Assembly: GCA_937907415.1 (NCBI GenBank)
Contig: CALCHY010000027.1
Coordinates: 1 to 12,681 of the forward strand
DNA length: 12,681 nucleotides
Reading direction: 5' to 3'
Origin: an uncultured Trueperaceae bacterium
GTDB taxonomy: Bacteria; Deinococcota; Deinococci; Deinococcales; Trueperaceae
Below are positions 1 through 6,674 of the stretch, piece by piece (the first letter of the stretch is position 1; each line of letters begins with the position of its first letter). The position numbers were made by a program, and so were the translations under genes. The notes beneath the pieces were generated by a model. The model was not told the origin of the DNA and made no database searches. It was given only the letters and a program-made list of their open reading frames with translations.

Positions 1-1
1 G

Positions 2-78
2 TGGTGGGCGATAGTGGACTCGAACCACTGACCTCGTCGTTATCAGCGACGCGCTCTAACCAGCTGAGCTAATCGCCC
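2..78 (-). tRNA. tRNA-Ile (anticodon GAU), CCA encoded
   Basis: Read on the minus strand this folds as a complete cloverleaf. The acceptor stem GGGCGAT (78-72) pairs with ATCGCCC (12-6), followed by discriminator A at 5 and an encoded CCA at 4-2. The D arm has the GCTCAGCTGGTTAGAGC pattern. The anticodon stem CGACG/CGTCG (51-47 and 39-35, plus-strand bases) closes the loop CTGATAA, with anticodon GAT at 44-42. The T arm contains GTGGTTCGAGTCCAC. GAU decodes AUC and AUU isoleucine codons. The gene lies at the window edge, so whether it stands alone or heads an RNA operon cannot be seen. Confidence 0.97.
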
Positions 79-105
79 ACGGACGCTCCTCGGGGGCAAC
101 CCAAC

Positions 106-120
106 GCGCAGTCTCTGCGC
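106..120. other. Small perfect hairpin in the tRNA leader region
   Basis: GCGCAG (106-111) and CTGCGC (115-120) are perfect complements around a 3-base TCT loop. The hairpin lies between the proposed tRNA-Ile promoter and the tRNA 5' end, so it would sit in the part of the precursor removed by RNase P. No T-run follows on either strand, so it is not called a terminator. The rest of 79-249 holds no gene that I can support. Confidence 0.4.
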
Positions 121-136
121 TCCCTGAGCGAAGCGG

Positions 137-165
137 AGGATATCACGAGGCCATGAGGCGCGCAA
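137..165 (-). promoter_or_regulatory. Probable tRNA-Ile promoter
   Basis: On the minus strand TTGCGC (165-160) and TATCCT (142-137) are separated by 17 bases, a normal -35/-10 layout. Transcription would begin near 130, giving a leader of about 50 bases before the tRNA. The -35 resembles the TTGCGG box proposed for rpsL. The call rests on pattern only. Confidence 0.5.
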
Positions 166-237
166 CCGCTCGCGTGCGTGCCACGCGTCGCCGCGCCCTT
201 AGGTTCCAGCGCGACGGGCAGCGCGGCAGAGCACCGG

Positions 238-243
238 TAGAAT
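238..243 (+). promoter_or_regulatory. -10 box of ispH, leaderless layout
   Basis: TAGAAT is followed by six bases (gccgcc) and then the GTG start of ispH at 250. Transcription starting about 7 bases past a -10 box would begin at or next to the start codon. There is no Shine-Dalgarno sequence before the GTG and no convincing -35 box. The same layout occurs before five other genes in the window. Confidence 0.6.
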
Positions 244-249
244 GCCGCC

Positions 250-1284
250 GTGACCATCGCTCGTCTTTACCTCGCCAAGCCACGCGGTTTCTGCGCTGGC
301 GTAGTCATGGCGATCGACGCCGTGAAGGAAGCTGCTACCGAGGCCCGCGCCGCGGGCGAAGGGGATATCGCCGTGTACCACGACATCGTGCACAACCGCA
401 CGGTCGTTGAGCGGCTCGAGGACGATCACCGTGTCACCTTCGTGGAGCGGCTAGAAGACCTCGAGGCCGCGCGAGCGGCCGCGGCGGCAGAGGGCAGGAC
501 GATCGGTTCCACGGTGGTCTTCAGCGCGCACGGCGTAAGCCCAGTCGTGCGACGCGAGGCGAACGCGTTGGGCCTCACGACCATAGACGCGACCTGCCCG
601 CTCGTAACGAAGGTGCACAACGAGGCGAAGAAGTACGCCGCCCAGGGCTTCCACATCCTCTTGGTCGGCGATTCCACGCACCATCAGGAGGTCGTTGGCA
701 CCCTTGGCGAGGCACCGGATCAGACGACGGTGGTGGCGGTGCTAGGCAACCGCAAGCACGACCCAGGCCTCGCGGACCCGCGCACCGTCACGGTGCCCGA
801 CCCGACACGCGTCGTCGTCATCACCCAGACGACCCTGTCTGTTGACGACACCATGCTCACCGTCGATCTCCTCAAGGAGCGTTTCCCCGAGCTAGTCGTG
901 CCACCGTCCGACGACTTGTGTTTCGCAACCAAGAACCGCCAGGACGCGGTCCGCGCCATCGCAGAGCACGCTGACGTGTTCCTGGTAGTCACGAGCGCGG
1001 CTAGTTCGAACGGCATGCGGCTCCTCGAGTTGGCAGCTGACCTTACTGGCAACGCTCATCGCATCGAGTCAGTCAAGGACTTGCGGCCGGAGTGGTTCGC
1101 AGGCGCAACGTCTGTGGGCTTGAGCTCGGCAGCCAGCAGTCCTGATGACCTGGTGCAGGAGGTCGTCGAGTACTTCCGCGCCGCCAATCCAGACCTCGAG
1201 GTCGTCGAGCAGGGCGAGTGGGAGAACATCGTCTTCCGCAAACCCCGCAAAGTAGCGCCGGTTGGCGCGGAGTCGCTGGCCTGA
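250..1284 (+). CDS. ispH: 4-hydroxy-3-methylbut-2-enyl diphosphate reductase (IspH/LytB)
   Basis: This 344-residue cytosolic iron-sulfur enzyme carries out the last step of the MEP pathway, reducing HMBPP to IPP and DMAPP. The three conserved cluster cysteines are visible: C15 in PRGFCAGV, C116 in IDATCPLV and C224 in [10 protein letters not shown]. Other family residues are H48 (IVHN), H94 (FSAHGVSP), E147 (HHQEVVGT), T194-T195 (TQTTLSVDD) and the substrate-binding S252-S253-N254. Length is slightly above the E. coli enzyme. GTG at 250 is chosen because the conserved N-terminus begins right after it and a -10 box lies just upstream. The downstream dus gene overlaps the ispH stop, so the two probably form an operon. 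MEP use fits a bacterium making carotenoids or menaquinone, but that is inference. Confidence 0.96.
   Translation: MTIARLYLAKPRGFCAGVVMAIDAVKEAATEARAAGEGDIAVYHDIVHNRTVVERLEDDHRVTFVERLEDLEAARAAAAAEGRTIGSTVVFSAHGVSPVVRREANALGLTTIDATCPLVTKVHNEAKKYAAQGFHILLVGDSTHHQEVVGTLGEAPDQTTVVAVLGNRKHDPGLADPRTVTVPDPTRVVVITQTTLSVDDTMLTVDLLKERFPELVVPPSDDLCFATKNRQDAVRAIAEHADVFLVVTSAASSNGMRLLELAADLTGNAHRIESVKDLRPEWFAGATSVGLSSAASSPDDLVQEVVEYFRAANPDLEVVEQGEWENIVFRKPRKVAPVGAESLA
1269..1272 (+). promoter_or_regulatory. Ribosome binding site that points to a CTG start for dus
   Basis: GGAG at 1269-1272 lies inside the end of ispH, eight bases before CTG at 1281. The in-frame alternatives are poorer: GTG at 1218 has no well-spaced site, and GTG at 1320 would remove the residues just before the VAPM motif. 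rpsL shows the same GGAG, eight bases, CTG spacing. Confidence 0.5.
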
Positions 1285-2333
1285 ACGCTCTCAGACGCCA
1301 AGCGCCACGGCCGCTGTCTGTGGCGCCCATGCTCGACCTCACCGACCGTCACTTCCGCTACCTGCTGCGTGGCATAACGCGCAGCACGCTCCTCTATAGC
1401 GAGATGGTGACGGCCAACGCTGCCATTCACGGTGACCGCGAGCGTCTGCTGGCGTTCAGCCCCGTCGAGAGTCCGGTGGTGCTGCAGCTCGGCGGCGACG
1501 ACCCGGACCTGCTGGCGCGCGCCGCCCTCATCGGGGTGGAGCACGGTTACGCCGAGATCAACCTCAACGTAGGTTGCCCATCCAACCGCGTCACGAGCGG
1601 CAACTTCGGCGCCTGCCTGATGAAGGACCCGGTGAGAGTCGCTGCGTCGGTCGCGGCGATGCGTGACGCCGTCGACGTGCCCGTCACCGTCAAGCACCGC
1701 CTCGGGGTTGACGAGCAGGAATCCTTCGAGGAGATGCTCGCCTTCGTCGACACGGTTACAGGGGCCGGAGCCGACGCTTTCATCGTGCACGCGCGCAAGG
1801 CGTGGTTGAAGGGCCTCAGCCCTAAGGAGAACCGCACCATCCCTCCGCTGCGTTACGACTTCGTCTACCGCCTCAAGGAGGAACGGCCAGAACTCGTCGT
1901 CGAACTCAACGGCGGAGTGCCGGACCTGACGAGCGCGAGGGAGCACCTTGCGCTGGTCGACGGCGTCATGCTTGGCCGCGCGGTCTACGAGAACCCGTTC
2001 GTGCTGGTCGGCGCCGATGACCTTATCTCGCAGGCAGGTGACGGCGAGGCGGTGCTCCCCCTCGCGCGCACGCGCAGGGCAGTGGTCGAGGGCATGTACG
2101 ACTACACGGAAGAGCGTTTGAGGGCGGGCGCGCCCCTTAACGCCATCAGCCGCCACCTGCTCAGCTTGTTCCACGGTCGGCCCGGCGGTAAGGCGTGGCG
2201 CCGCGTCATCTCGGAGCGCGCCAACAAGAAGGGTGCTGGCGTCGAAGTACTGGTTGCGGCGCTCGACGCGTTACCGCCTGGCGTGGCGGATGAGCCGCTC
2301 AGGCCAACTGCCGCAAGTACTCCCGCGCGATGA
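1281..2333 (+). CDS. dusA: tRNA-dihydrouridine synthase, DusA type
   Basis: This flavoenzyme reduces uridines in the tRNA D loop with NADPH and FMN. The N-terminal [18 protein letters not shown] block is typical of DusA. The catalytic cysteine is in [11 protein letters not shown], followed by [18 protein letters not shown] holds the FMN-contacting lysine, and ELNGGV and [12 protein letters not shown] form the C-terminal part of the TIM-barrel flavin site. From CTG at 1281 the protein is 350 residues, normal for the family. The CTG overlaps the ispH stop as CTGA, and GGAG stands eight bases before it. GTG at 1218 would add 21 residues read out of frame through ispH. The 3' end overlaps the convergent acyl-CoA dehydrogenase gene by 35 bases. 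The enzyme identity is firm, but which uridine (U20/U20a for DusA) and the exact start are less sure. Confidence 0.92.
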   Translation: MNALRRQAPRPLSVAPMLDLTDRHFRYLLRGITRSTLLYSEMVTANAAIHGDRERLLAFSPVESPVVLQLGGDDPDLLARAALIGVEHGYAEINLNVGCPSNRVTSGNFGACLMKDPVRVAASVAAMRDAVDVPVTVKHRLGVDEQESFEEMLAFVDTVTGAGADAFIVHARKAWLKGLSPKENRTIPPLRYDFVYRLKEERPELVVELNGGVPDLTSAREHLALVDGVMLGRAVYENPFVLVGADDLISQAGDGEAVLPLARTRRAVVEGMYDYTEERLRAGAPLNAISRHLLSLFHGRPGGKAWRRVISERANKKGAGVEVLVAALDALPPGVADEPLRPTAASTPAR

Positions 2334-3486
2334 TCAAGTGCTGGATCTCGTCTGTGCCCTCACCGATGCGTGTGAGGCGCGCGTCGCGCCAGAAGCGCTC
2401 GACCTCGAAGTCCCTCAAGTAGCCGTAGCCGCCTAGGATCTGGATGGCGGCGTCGCACGCTGCCACCCCAGCCACGCTGCCCTTGAGCTTGGCCATGGCG
2501 GCGGCCATGGTGTAGTCGCGGCCGGCGTCGCGCAACGCGGCCGCCTTGCGTACGAGCAACCTGGCGGCCTCCAACTCGGTGGCCATCTCGGCGAGCTTGA
2601 ACGCCACCGCCTGGTGGCGTGAGAGTGACTGACCGAACTGGCGCCGCTCCTGGGCGTACGTGGCGGCACGCTCCAACGCGGCGCGGCCAAGGCCGATGGC
2701 CATGGCGCCGATGCCGATGCGGCCACCCGACAGCACCTTCGTCACGTCGGCGAACGCTTCGCCTACTTCGCCGAGCAGCGCATCCGCCTCGACGCGCGCG
2801 CCCTCAAAACTGAGCGGTGTGGTGTCGGAGCTGTGCAGGCCAAGCTTCTTCTCCGGCAAGCCGCGTACGAGGCCGGGAGTGGCGCCGCTCATGACGAAGG
2901 CGCTGATCCCATGCGACCGCGGCCCGTCAGCCGCAGGCTCGGAAGTGCGGGCCATGACCACGTAAGTGCCACCGACCGTGCCTTGGGTGATGAACTGCTT
3001 GCTGCCGTCGAGAACGAAGCCGCCGCTTGTCGGAGTAGCGCGCGTCGTGAGGGACGCGGCGTCCGAGCCTGCCGCGGGCTCCGTCAGTGCCCATGCGCCC
3101 AGCTTCTCGCCGGATGCCAGGGGCGGCAGCCAGCGTTGACGCTGCTCTTCATTGGCCGCCACCAGAAGGTGCCCAACGCACAAGGAGTTGTGCGACGCGA
3201 CCGTCAACGCGAGCGACCCGTCCACCGCCGCGACCTCCTCGATAAGGAGCGCCGTGGTCGTGGAATCCAGTTCGGCGCCGCCGTAGCGTTCTGGCACCTG
3301 CAGACCGAACAGGCCCATCAGCGCGAGCTGCGTCACTATCTCGTGAGGGAACTCTCCACTGGCATCACGAGCGACCGCGCCTGGCGCTACCGCGCTGGCT
3401 AAGTAGTCGCGCAGGGGAGCGAGTAGCGCCTTTTGGTCGCTAGTGAGGTCGAACCAGGCCGGTGCTGCCGACTGCTCTTGAGGCAT
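2299..3486 (-). CDS. Acyl-CoA dehydrogenase (FAD), short/branched-chain type
   Basis: This 395-residue flavoprotein is expected to oxidise an acyl-CoA to the trans-2-enoyl-CoA in fatty acid or branched amino acid breakdown, passing electrons to ETF. The three-part family fold is evident: an N-terminal helical domain, a middle beta domain opening with [13 protein letters not shown] (family signature 1) and a C-terminal helical domain. [20 protein letters not shown] matches signature 2. The catalytic base is probably E376 in [10 protein letters not shown], the position used by short- and medium-chain enzymes. The start is set at MPQEQ: a TACGTT box lies six bases upstream, and a longer reading frame to 3546 would run through the aroH promoter. 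Chain-length preference cannot be read from sequence. The gene stands alone, diverging from aroH and converging on dus. Confidence 0.94.
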   Translation of the reverse strand: MPQEQSAAPAWFDLTSDQKALLAPLRDYLASAVAPGAVARDASGEFPHEIVTQLALMGLFGLQVPERYGGAELDSTTTALLIEEVAAVDGSLALTVASHNSLCVGHLLVAANEEQRQRWLPPLASGEKLGAWALTEPAAGSDAASLTTRATPTSGGFVLDGSKQFITQGTVGGTYVVMARTSEPAADGPRSHGISAFVMSGATPGLVRGLPEKKLGLHSSDTTPLSFEGARVEADALLGEVGEAFADVTKVLSGGRIGIGAMAIGLGRAALERAATYAQERRQFGQSLSRHQAVAFKLAEMATELEAARLLVRKAAALRDAGRDYTMAAAMAKLKGSVAGVAACDAAIQILGGYGYLRDFEVERFWRDARLTRIGEGTDEIQHLIIAREYLRQLA

Positions 3487-3492
3487 GACCCC

Positions 3493-3498
3493 AACGTA
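3493..3498 (-). promoter_or_regulatory. -10 box of the acyl-CoA dehydrogenase gene, leaderless layout
   Basis: On the minus strand TACGTT (3498-3493) is followed by six bases (ggggtc) and the ATG at 3486. It fits the TAnnnT pattern seen before the other leaderless genes here. No -35 box is evident. The GGGG just before ATG is too close to serve as a good ribosome site. Confidence 0.5.
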
Positions 3499-3512
3499 TT
3501 CCGTCGCCACCC

Positions 3513-3525
3513 CGCACTCGGTGCG
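3513..3525. promoter_or_regulatory. Dyad midway between two divergent promoters
   Basis: CGCAC (3513-3517) and GTGCG (3521-3525) form perfect inverted arms around TCG. The centre at 3519 is about 21 bases from one -10 box and 23 from the other, so it covers the -35 zone of both the acyl-CoA dehydrogenase and aroH promoters. It could be an operator acting on both genes. Short GC-rich dyads also arise by chance. Confidence 0.3.
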
Positions 3526-3538
3526 TGGCTCACTCGCC

Positions 3539-3547
3539 TGGTACACT
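3539..3547 (+). promoter_or_regulatory. Extended -10 box of aroH, leaderless layout
   Basis: TACACT (3542-3547) is preceded by TGG, giving the TGn extended -10 form, and followed by seven bases before the aroH ATG at 3555. No Shine-Dalgarno sequence fits between them. An extended -10 could compensate for the lack of a recognisable -35 box. Confidence 0.6.
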
Positions 3548-3554
3548 CGGCGCC

Positions 3555-3938
3555 ATGGATTCCCAGAACTGGGTGCGAGGCGTCCGCGGCGCCACTACCG
3601 TCGCAAACGATGAACCGGGGCTCATCTTGGACGCCACGCGCGAACTGCTCGAGGAGATGCTGGAGCAGAACGACATTACCGACTTCGGAGTCATCTCGTC
3701 GGTCTTCTTCACGACGACGCCTGACCTGACGTCAACCTTCCCGGCCGAGGGCGCACGGGCCATCGGCATGACGACGGTGCCCCTACTCTGCTTTCAGGAG
3801 ATACCGGTACCAGACAGACTGCCGCGCTGCGTGCGGGTGATGATGCTCGTCCACACGCCAAAGGGCCCGGAGGGCATGCGTCACGTTTACCTCCGCGAGG
3901 CCAAGAGCTTGCGGCCCGACCTGGCCAGCGCCCAGTAA
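3555..3938 (+). CDS. aroH: Chorismate mutase, AroH class
   Basis: This 127-residue enzyme converts chorismate to prephenate, on the way to phenylalanine and tyrosine. It matches the Bacillus subtilis AroH class, a trimeric alpha/beta-barrel protein of the same length, not the helical AroQ class. Active-site equivalents are all present at a constant offset of four: R11 in VRGVRGATTV, C79 and E82 in LLCFQEIPVP, R94 in CVRVMMLV, Y112 in HVYLREA and R120 in SLRPD. ATG at 3555 is preferred because the conserved RGATT block follows at once and a -10 box lies seven bases upstream. No other aromatic pathway gene is nearby. It ends 25 bases from the convergent ArsR-like gene, with no clear terminator between. 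Confidence 0.95.
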   Translation: MDSQNWVRGVRGATTVANDEPGLILDATRELLEEMLEQNDITDFGVISSVFFTTTPDLTSTFPAEGARAIGMTTVPLLCFQEIPVPDRLPRCVRVMMLVHTPKGPEGMRHVYLREAKSLRPDLASAQ

Positions 3939-3963
3939 CGCCTACCGTCAGCCGGGACGCAGT

Positions 3964-5004
3964 TCAGCTACTCGGTATGAGGAGCTTCTCCAACTCAGCG
4001 AGGATCTCGCGAACTGCGCCTGGGTCCAGGCGGTAGTACGAGCGGTTCCCGCGCCTCACTACCTGCACTAACTGCAGCTCGCGCAGCAGCCGCAGGTGGC
4101 CGCTCGCGGTCGGTTGGCTGACGTTGAGTTGCCGTGCCAAGTCGCCTACCGTCAGCGGAAAGCGCGCCAGGCGCGCGACCTGGAACAGGAGCAGCAGCCT
4201 GGTTGGGTCGGAGAAGGCCTTGAGTCGACTGGCGAGGCGCGTCACGTCGTCCTTCTGCTCGCGGTAGAAGTCCTCCGAGCGCACTCCGTAACCGAGGCAC
4301 AGGCGCTGGCGCACCACGAACTTGAAGCCGCCGCGAGTGGCGAAGTAGAGCGGCACCACGAGAGTGGGCCCTTGGCGTTGGTGCGAGCGGATGTCGGCGC
4401 GGCTGTCCTCGAAGTTGACGAAGTGGTGAGCAGGCAACGCGGCGACGAGGTCGCTCGTTGGCCCGAGCGCACTGACGAGGCGCTGACTGGCGGTGCTGGT
4501 CACCTCTGCGCCGTTGACCTCCCACGCCACCTGCAGGTAGCCCCAGAGTTGGGTGAGGTTCGCTGCCAGCTCGGCGGTGCGCGGTGCGTCTAGCGCCTCG
4601 AACGCCGCCCTCAGGCGCTCGAGCGGACTGCTGGCATCGTCGCCGAGGTCCTCATAACGCGAGACGTCGAACACGGCCTCGAACTCGGCCAACAGCCGCG
4701 CGGGCAGACCAGGCAGCTCAGCTAGGAAGCGGTCAGGGGTTTCGTCGGCGTAGTAACCGAAGGCGCAAGCGAGCAGCAGCGCCTCATAGCCGGGGAGGTT
4801 CTTGGCCGCGGTCGCCGCGTCTAGTACCCACTGCGGTGGGTGCTCGAGCAGCTCGCGCTGCCAAGGGAGCGGCGCCAGCGGCCGGCCGTGCCGCAGGACG
4901 TGATAGTAGGCGTAGCACAGCTCGATGACGACGGACGGCCGCACCTCGAGGCGCGGCAGGTCAAGCGGCTGCAGCCCTGACGCCGGCCGCAGTTCGGCTT
5001 CCAC
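3964..5004 (-). CDS. ArsR-like winged-helix regulator with large N-terminal domain
   Basis: This 346-residue protein ends in an ArsR-type winged helix at about residues 253-340: the LKAFSDPTRLLLL helix, the VGDLARQLNVSQPTASGHLRLL helix-turn-helix, and a wing at VVRRGNRSYYRLD. The first 250 residues, largely helical with a beta-like stretch near 213-237, form a domain I do not recognise. It is far larger than classical ArsR metal sensors of about 100 residues. The winged helix has no cysteine and lacks the ELCVCDL metal motif, so a different signal, perhaps bound by the N-terminal domain, is likely. The GTG start at 5004 shares one base with the TAG stop of the upstream 93-residue gene, which indicates translational coupling. 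The target genes are unknown; the co-transcribed small gene and the divergent glycerate kinase are candidates. Confidence 0.82.
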   Translation of the reverse strand: MEAELRPASGLQPLDLPRLEVRPSVVIELCYAYYHVLRHGRPLAPLPWQRELLEHPPQWVLDAATAAKNLPGYEALLLACAFGYYADETPDRFLAELPGLPARLLAEFEAVFDVSRYEDLGDDASSPLERLRAAFEALDAPRTAELAANLTQLWGYLQVAWEVNGAEVTSTASQRLVSALGPTSDLVAALPAHHFVNFEDSRADIRSHQRQGPTLVVPLYFATRGGFKFVVRQRLCLGYGVRSEDFYREQKDDVTRLASRLKAFSDPTRLLLLFQVARLARFPLTVGDLARQLNVSQPTASGHLRLLRELQLVQVVRRGNRSYYRLDPGAVREILAELEKLLIPSS

Positions 5005-5285
5005 TACGCCCAGTCGCGAACGTTCAGGAGCTCGCCGCCGTCCACGGTGGCTAGGGTGACCTTATGGCTGCGCGTCATGCTCACTTCCAGCGTGGCATGG
5101 TCCAGCGTCTGCGGTCCAACTAGCGACTTGCGCACGAAGTACGAGTTGCCTTGCAGGCTCATCTCGCTCGTCTTCGAGAGGCGCACGCGGATGACCTCGC
5201 CGTTACGGTCAGTGCGCACCTGGCAGTGGAGGGCGTTCGCGTCCTCGCGAAAGCGCGGGTCTTGCCGCCTGAACATTCCAAACAT
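5004..5285 (-). CDS. Hypothetical 93-residue protein coupled to the ArsR-like gene
   Basis: I do not recognise this protein. It begins MFGMFRRQDPRF and is charged and mixed (about 14 K/R and 11 D/E), with one cysteine (C21), no signal peptide and no membrane segment. Short strands of alternating hydrophobic residues (VIRVRL at 31-36, ATLEVSM at 64-70, HKVTLATV at 74-81) suggest a small beta-rich cytosolic domain. That it is a real gene is supported by its -10 box six bases before ATG and by the one-base stop/start overlap (TAGTG) with the regulator downstream. It may modulate or sense with that regulator, but this is only inferred from position. The divergent glycerate kinase begins 18 bases away. 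Confidence 0.72.
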   Translation of the reverse strand: MFGMFRRQDPRFREDANALHCQVRTDRNGEVIRVRLSKTSEMSLQGNSYFVRKSLVGPQTLDHATLEVSMTRSHKVTLATVDGGELLNVRDWA

Positions 5286-5290
5286 GAGGC

Positions 5291-5296
5291 TATTCT
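5291..5296 (+). promoter_or_regulatory. -10 box of the glycerate kinase gene, shared with the divergent promoter
   Basis: TATTCT is followed by seven bases (agccgcc) and ATG at 5304, with no Shine-Dalgarno sequence. The whole gap between the two divergent start codons is the 18 bases 5286-5303, so both promoters use essentially one symmetric box. Any -35 contacts must fall inside the opposite gene. Confidence 0.6.
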
Positions 5297-5297
5297 A
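5292..5297 (-). promoter_or_regulatory. -10 box of the 93-residue gene, shared with the divergent promoter
   Basis: On the minus strand TAGAAT (5297-5292) stands six bases (agcctc) before the ATG at 5285, the same box and spacing as for ispH. It overlaps by five bases the plus-strand box TATTCT. There is no Shine-Dalgarno sequence. Confidence 0.6.
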
Positions 5298-5303
5298 GCC
5301 GCC

Positions 5304-6614
5304 ATGGGCTCGAACGAAGCAGCGCTCCTTGCCGAGGCACTGCGCGCGGCGCTCCGCGCCGCCGATCCGGTTGCTGCGACGAAGAAGCACCTACCGTCCC
5401 CGCCGGCCGGGAGGCTGATCGTGGTTGGGGCGGGGAAGGCCGCCTCTGCCATGGCGGCGGCGGCCAGCGCCGGGTACCAGGATGTCGAACGCTTCGGGGG
5501 CGCCGTGATCACGCGCCACGGTCAGGCGCTAGCAGCGCCGCGCGTTCAAGTGCTCGAGGGCGCCCACCCCGTTCCGGACGCAGCAAGCGTGGCCGGCACG
5601 CGCACGCTGCTCGGGCTCGTGGACGGGGCGGGACCAGACGACCTCGTGCTCTGCCTCCTCTCCGGTGGAGGTTCTGCCCTCGCGTGCGCACCAGCAGGGG
5701 TGAGCTTGGCGGAGAAGGCGGCCGTTACTCGGGCCTTGCTGGCGGCGGGAGCTGACATCCACGAGTTGAACGTCGTGCGTAAGCACCTATCTGGTGTCAA
5801 GGGTGGCTGGTTGGCTGCTCGATCGGCGGCTCCCGTCGTCACCCTCGCGGTTTCCGACGTGGTCGGTGACGATCAAGGGACCATCGCCTCCGGGCCAACG
5901 GTAGCGGACCCGAGCACGTACGCCGAGGCGCTTGCCCTCCTCGACGCGTACGTTCCCGGCGCTGGCGCGGCGCGCCGGGCACTTGAGGCGGGGGTTAGGG
6001 GAGAGCGGCCGGAGACGCCCAAACCGGGTGACGAGCGCCTGGCGCGCTCCCATTACGAGATCGTGGCGTCCGGCGCCACCTCGGTGCGAGCCGCAGCGGA
6101 CCACCTGCGGGCGGCTGGCGTTGAGGTGATCGCCTGCCACGCGGAGTCGACTGGCGACTCAACCGCAGTGGCGCTTCGCCAGGCGGCCGAGGTGCGCGCC
6201 ATCCTCACTAGCACCAGCCGTGACCGGCCGCTTGCCGTCGTTTACGGCGGGGAGACGACCGTCAAGCGCCACGGCGCGCAACTGACGTACGGCACTCCGC
6301 AAGACGAGGCCGTCGATCGAGCCCGCGGCGGTCCGAACGGCGAATGGGCGCTGGCTTTCCGCACCGCCTTGGCTGACGTGCCTGGCATGTGGCTGCTGGC
6401 GGCGGACACGGACGGCATCGACGGCAACTCCCCGGCCGCAGGAGCGCTCATCGGACCCGAGCAGGCGGCGCGCCTAACTCGCATTCAAGTAGCCGACTAC
6501 CTCAGAAGGCACGATTCTCACGCCCTGCTCGAGCGCATCGGCGGGCTGTTGGTGACGGGGCCGACACACACGAACGTCAACGCCTTGCGCGTCGCGCTCT
6601 TCGCTGCGGTATGA
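5304..6614 (+). CDS. Glycerate 2-kinase, MOFRL (type 2) family
   Basis: This 436-residue cytosolic enzyme is expected to phosphorylate D-glycerate to 2-phosphoglycerate with ATP. Relatives are named GckA, or TtuD where annotated as hydroxypyruvate reductase. The N-terminal domain shows LIVVGAGKAASAM with probable catalytic K45, the glycine-rich CLLSGGGSALACAPAG (118-132), HELNVVRKHLSGVKGG and VSDVVGDDQGTIASGPTVADPSTY. The C-terminal MOFRL domain has VVYGGETTV, RGGPNGEWALAF with R341 at the second catalytic position, DTDGIDGNSPAAGAL and TGPTHTNVNALRVAL. About 17 extra residues lie between GGETTV and RGG, which are nearly adjacent in relatives. ATG at 5304 is chosen for its -10 box; a longer frame back to 5151 would run through the divergent small gene. 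Its role is probably glycerate or serine/glyoxylate salvage. Confidence 0.9.
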   Translation: MGSNEAALLAEALRAALRAADPVAATKKHLPSPPAGRLIVVGAGKAASAMAAAASAGYQDVERFGGAVITRHGQALAAPRVQVLEGAHPVPDAASVAGTRTLLGLVDGAGPDDLVLCLLSGGGSALACAPAGVSLAEKAAVTRALLAAGADIHELNVVRKHLSGVKGGWLAARSAAPVVTLAVSDVVGDDQGTIASGPTVADPSTYAEALALLDAYVPGAGAARRALEAGVRGERPETPKPGDERLARSHYEIVASGATSVRAAADHLRAAGVEVIACHAESTGDSTAVALRQAAEVRAILTSTSRDRPLAVVYGGETTVKRHGAQLTYGTPQDEAVDRARGGPNGEWALAFRTALADVPGMWLLAADTDGIDGNSPAAGALIGPEQAARLTRIQVADYLRRHDSHALLERIGGLLVTGPTHTNVNALRVALFAAV

Positions 6615-6660
6615 GGCGCTGACGTGCTGCGCGCTGCGCTGGCTGTTGCCGGGCGGCGGG

Positions 6661-6666
6661 TATGCT
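6661..6666 (+). promoter_or_regulatory. -10 box before the Sua5-type gene, leaderless layout
   Basis: TATGCT is followed by eight bases (catcgccg) and ATG at 6675, with no Shine-Dalgarno sequence. It lies in the 60-base gap after the glycerate kinase gene and would start the tsaC-purE-purK unit. No -35 box is evident in the GC-rich sequence upstream. Confidence 0.5.
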
Positions 6667-6674
6667 CATCGCCG

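Noticed and set aside
1056..2174. 372-codon open frame on the minus strand
   Set aside because: It lies wholly opposite ispH and dus, both certain genes, and its translation shows no recognisable domain. This is a GC-rich shadow frame.
3487..3546. Longer acyl-CoA dehydrogenase start, 20 residues upstream
   Set aside because: It would place coding sequence through both divergent promoters. The added residues do not resemble the family, and the TACGTT box supports the start at 3486.
3964..5004. Classical arsenic/metal-sensing ArsR
   Set aside because: The winged helix has no cysteine pair or ELCVCDL motif, the protein is three times too long, and no metal resistance gene is nearby.
5151..5303. 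N-terminal extension of glycerate kinase by 51 residues
   Set aside because: It would run antisense through the small divergent gene, has no family similarity, and would erase the well-placed -10 box before ATG 5304.
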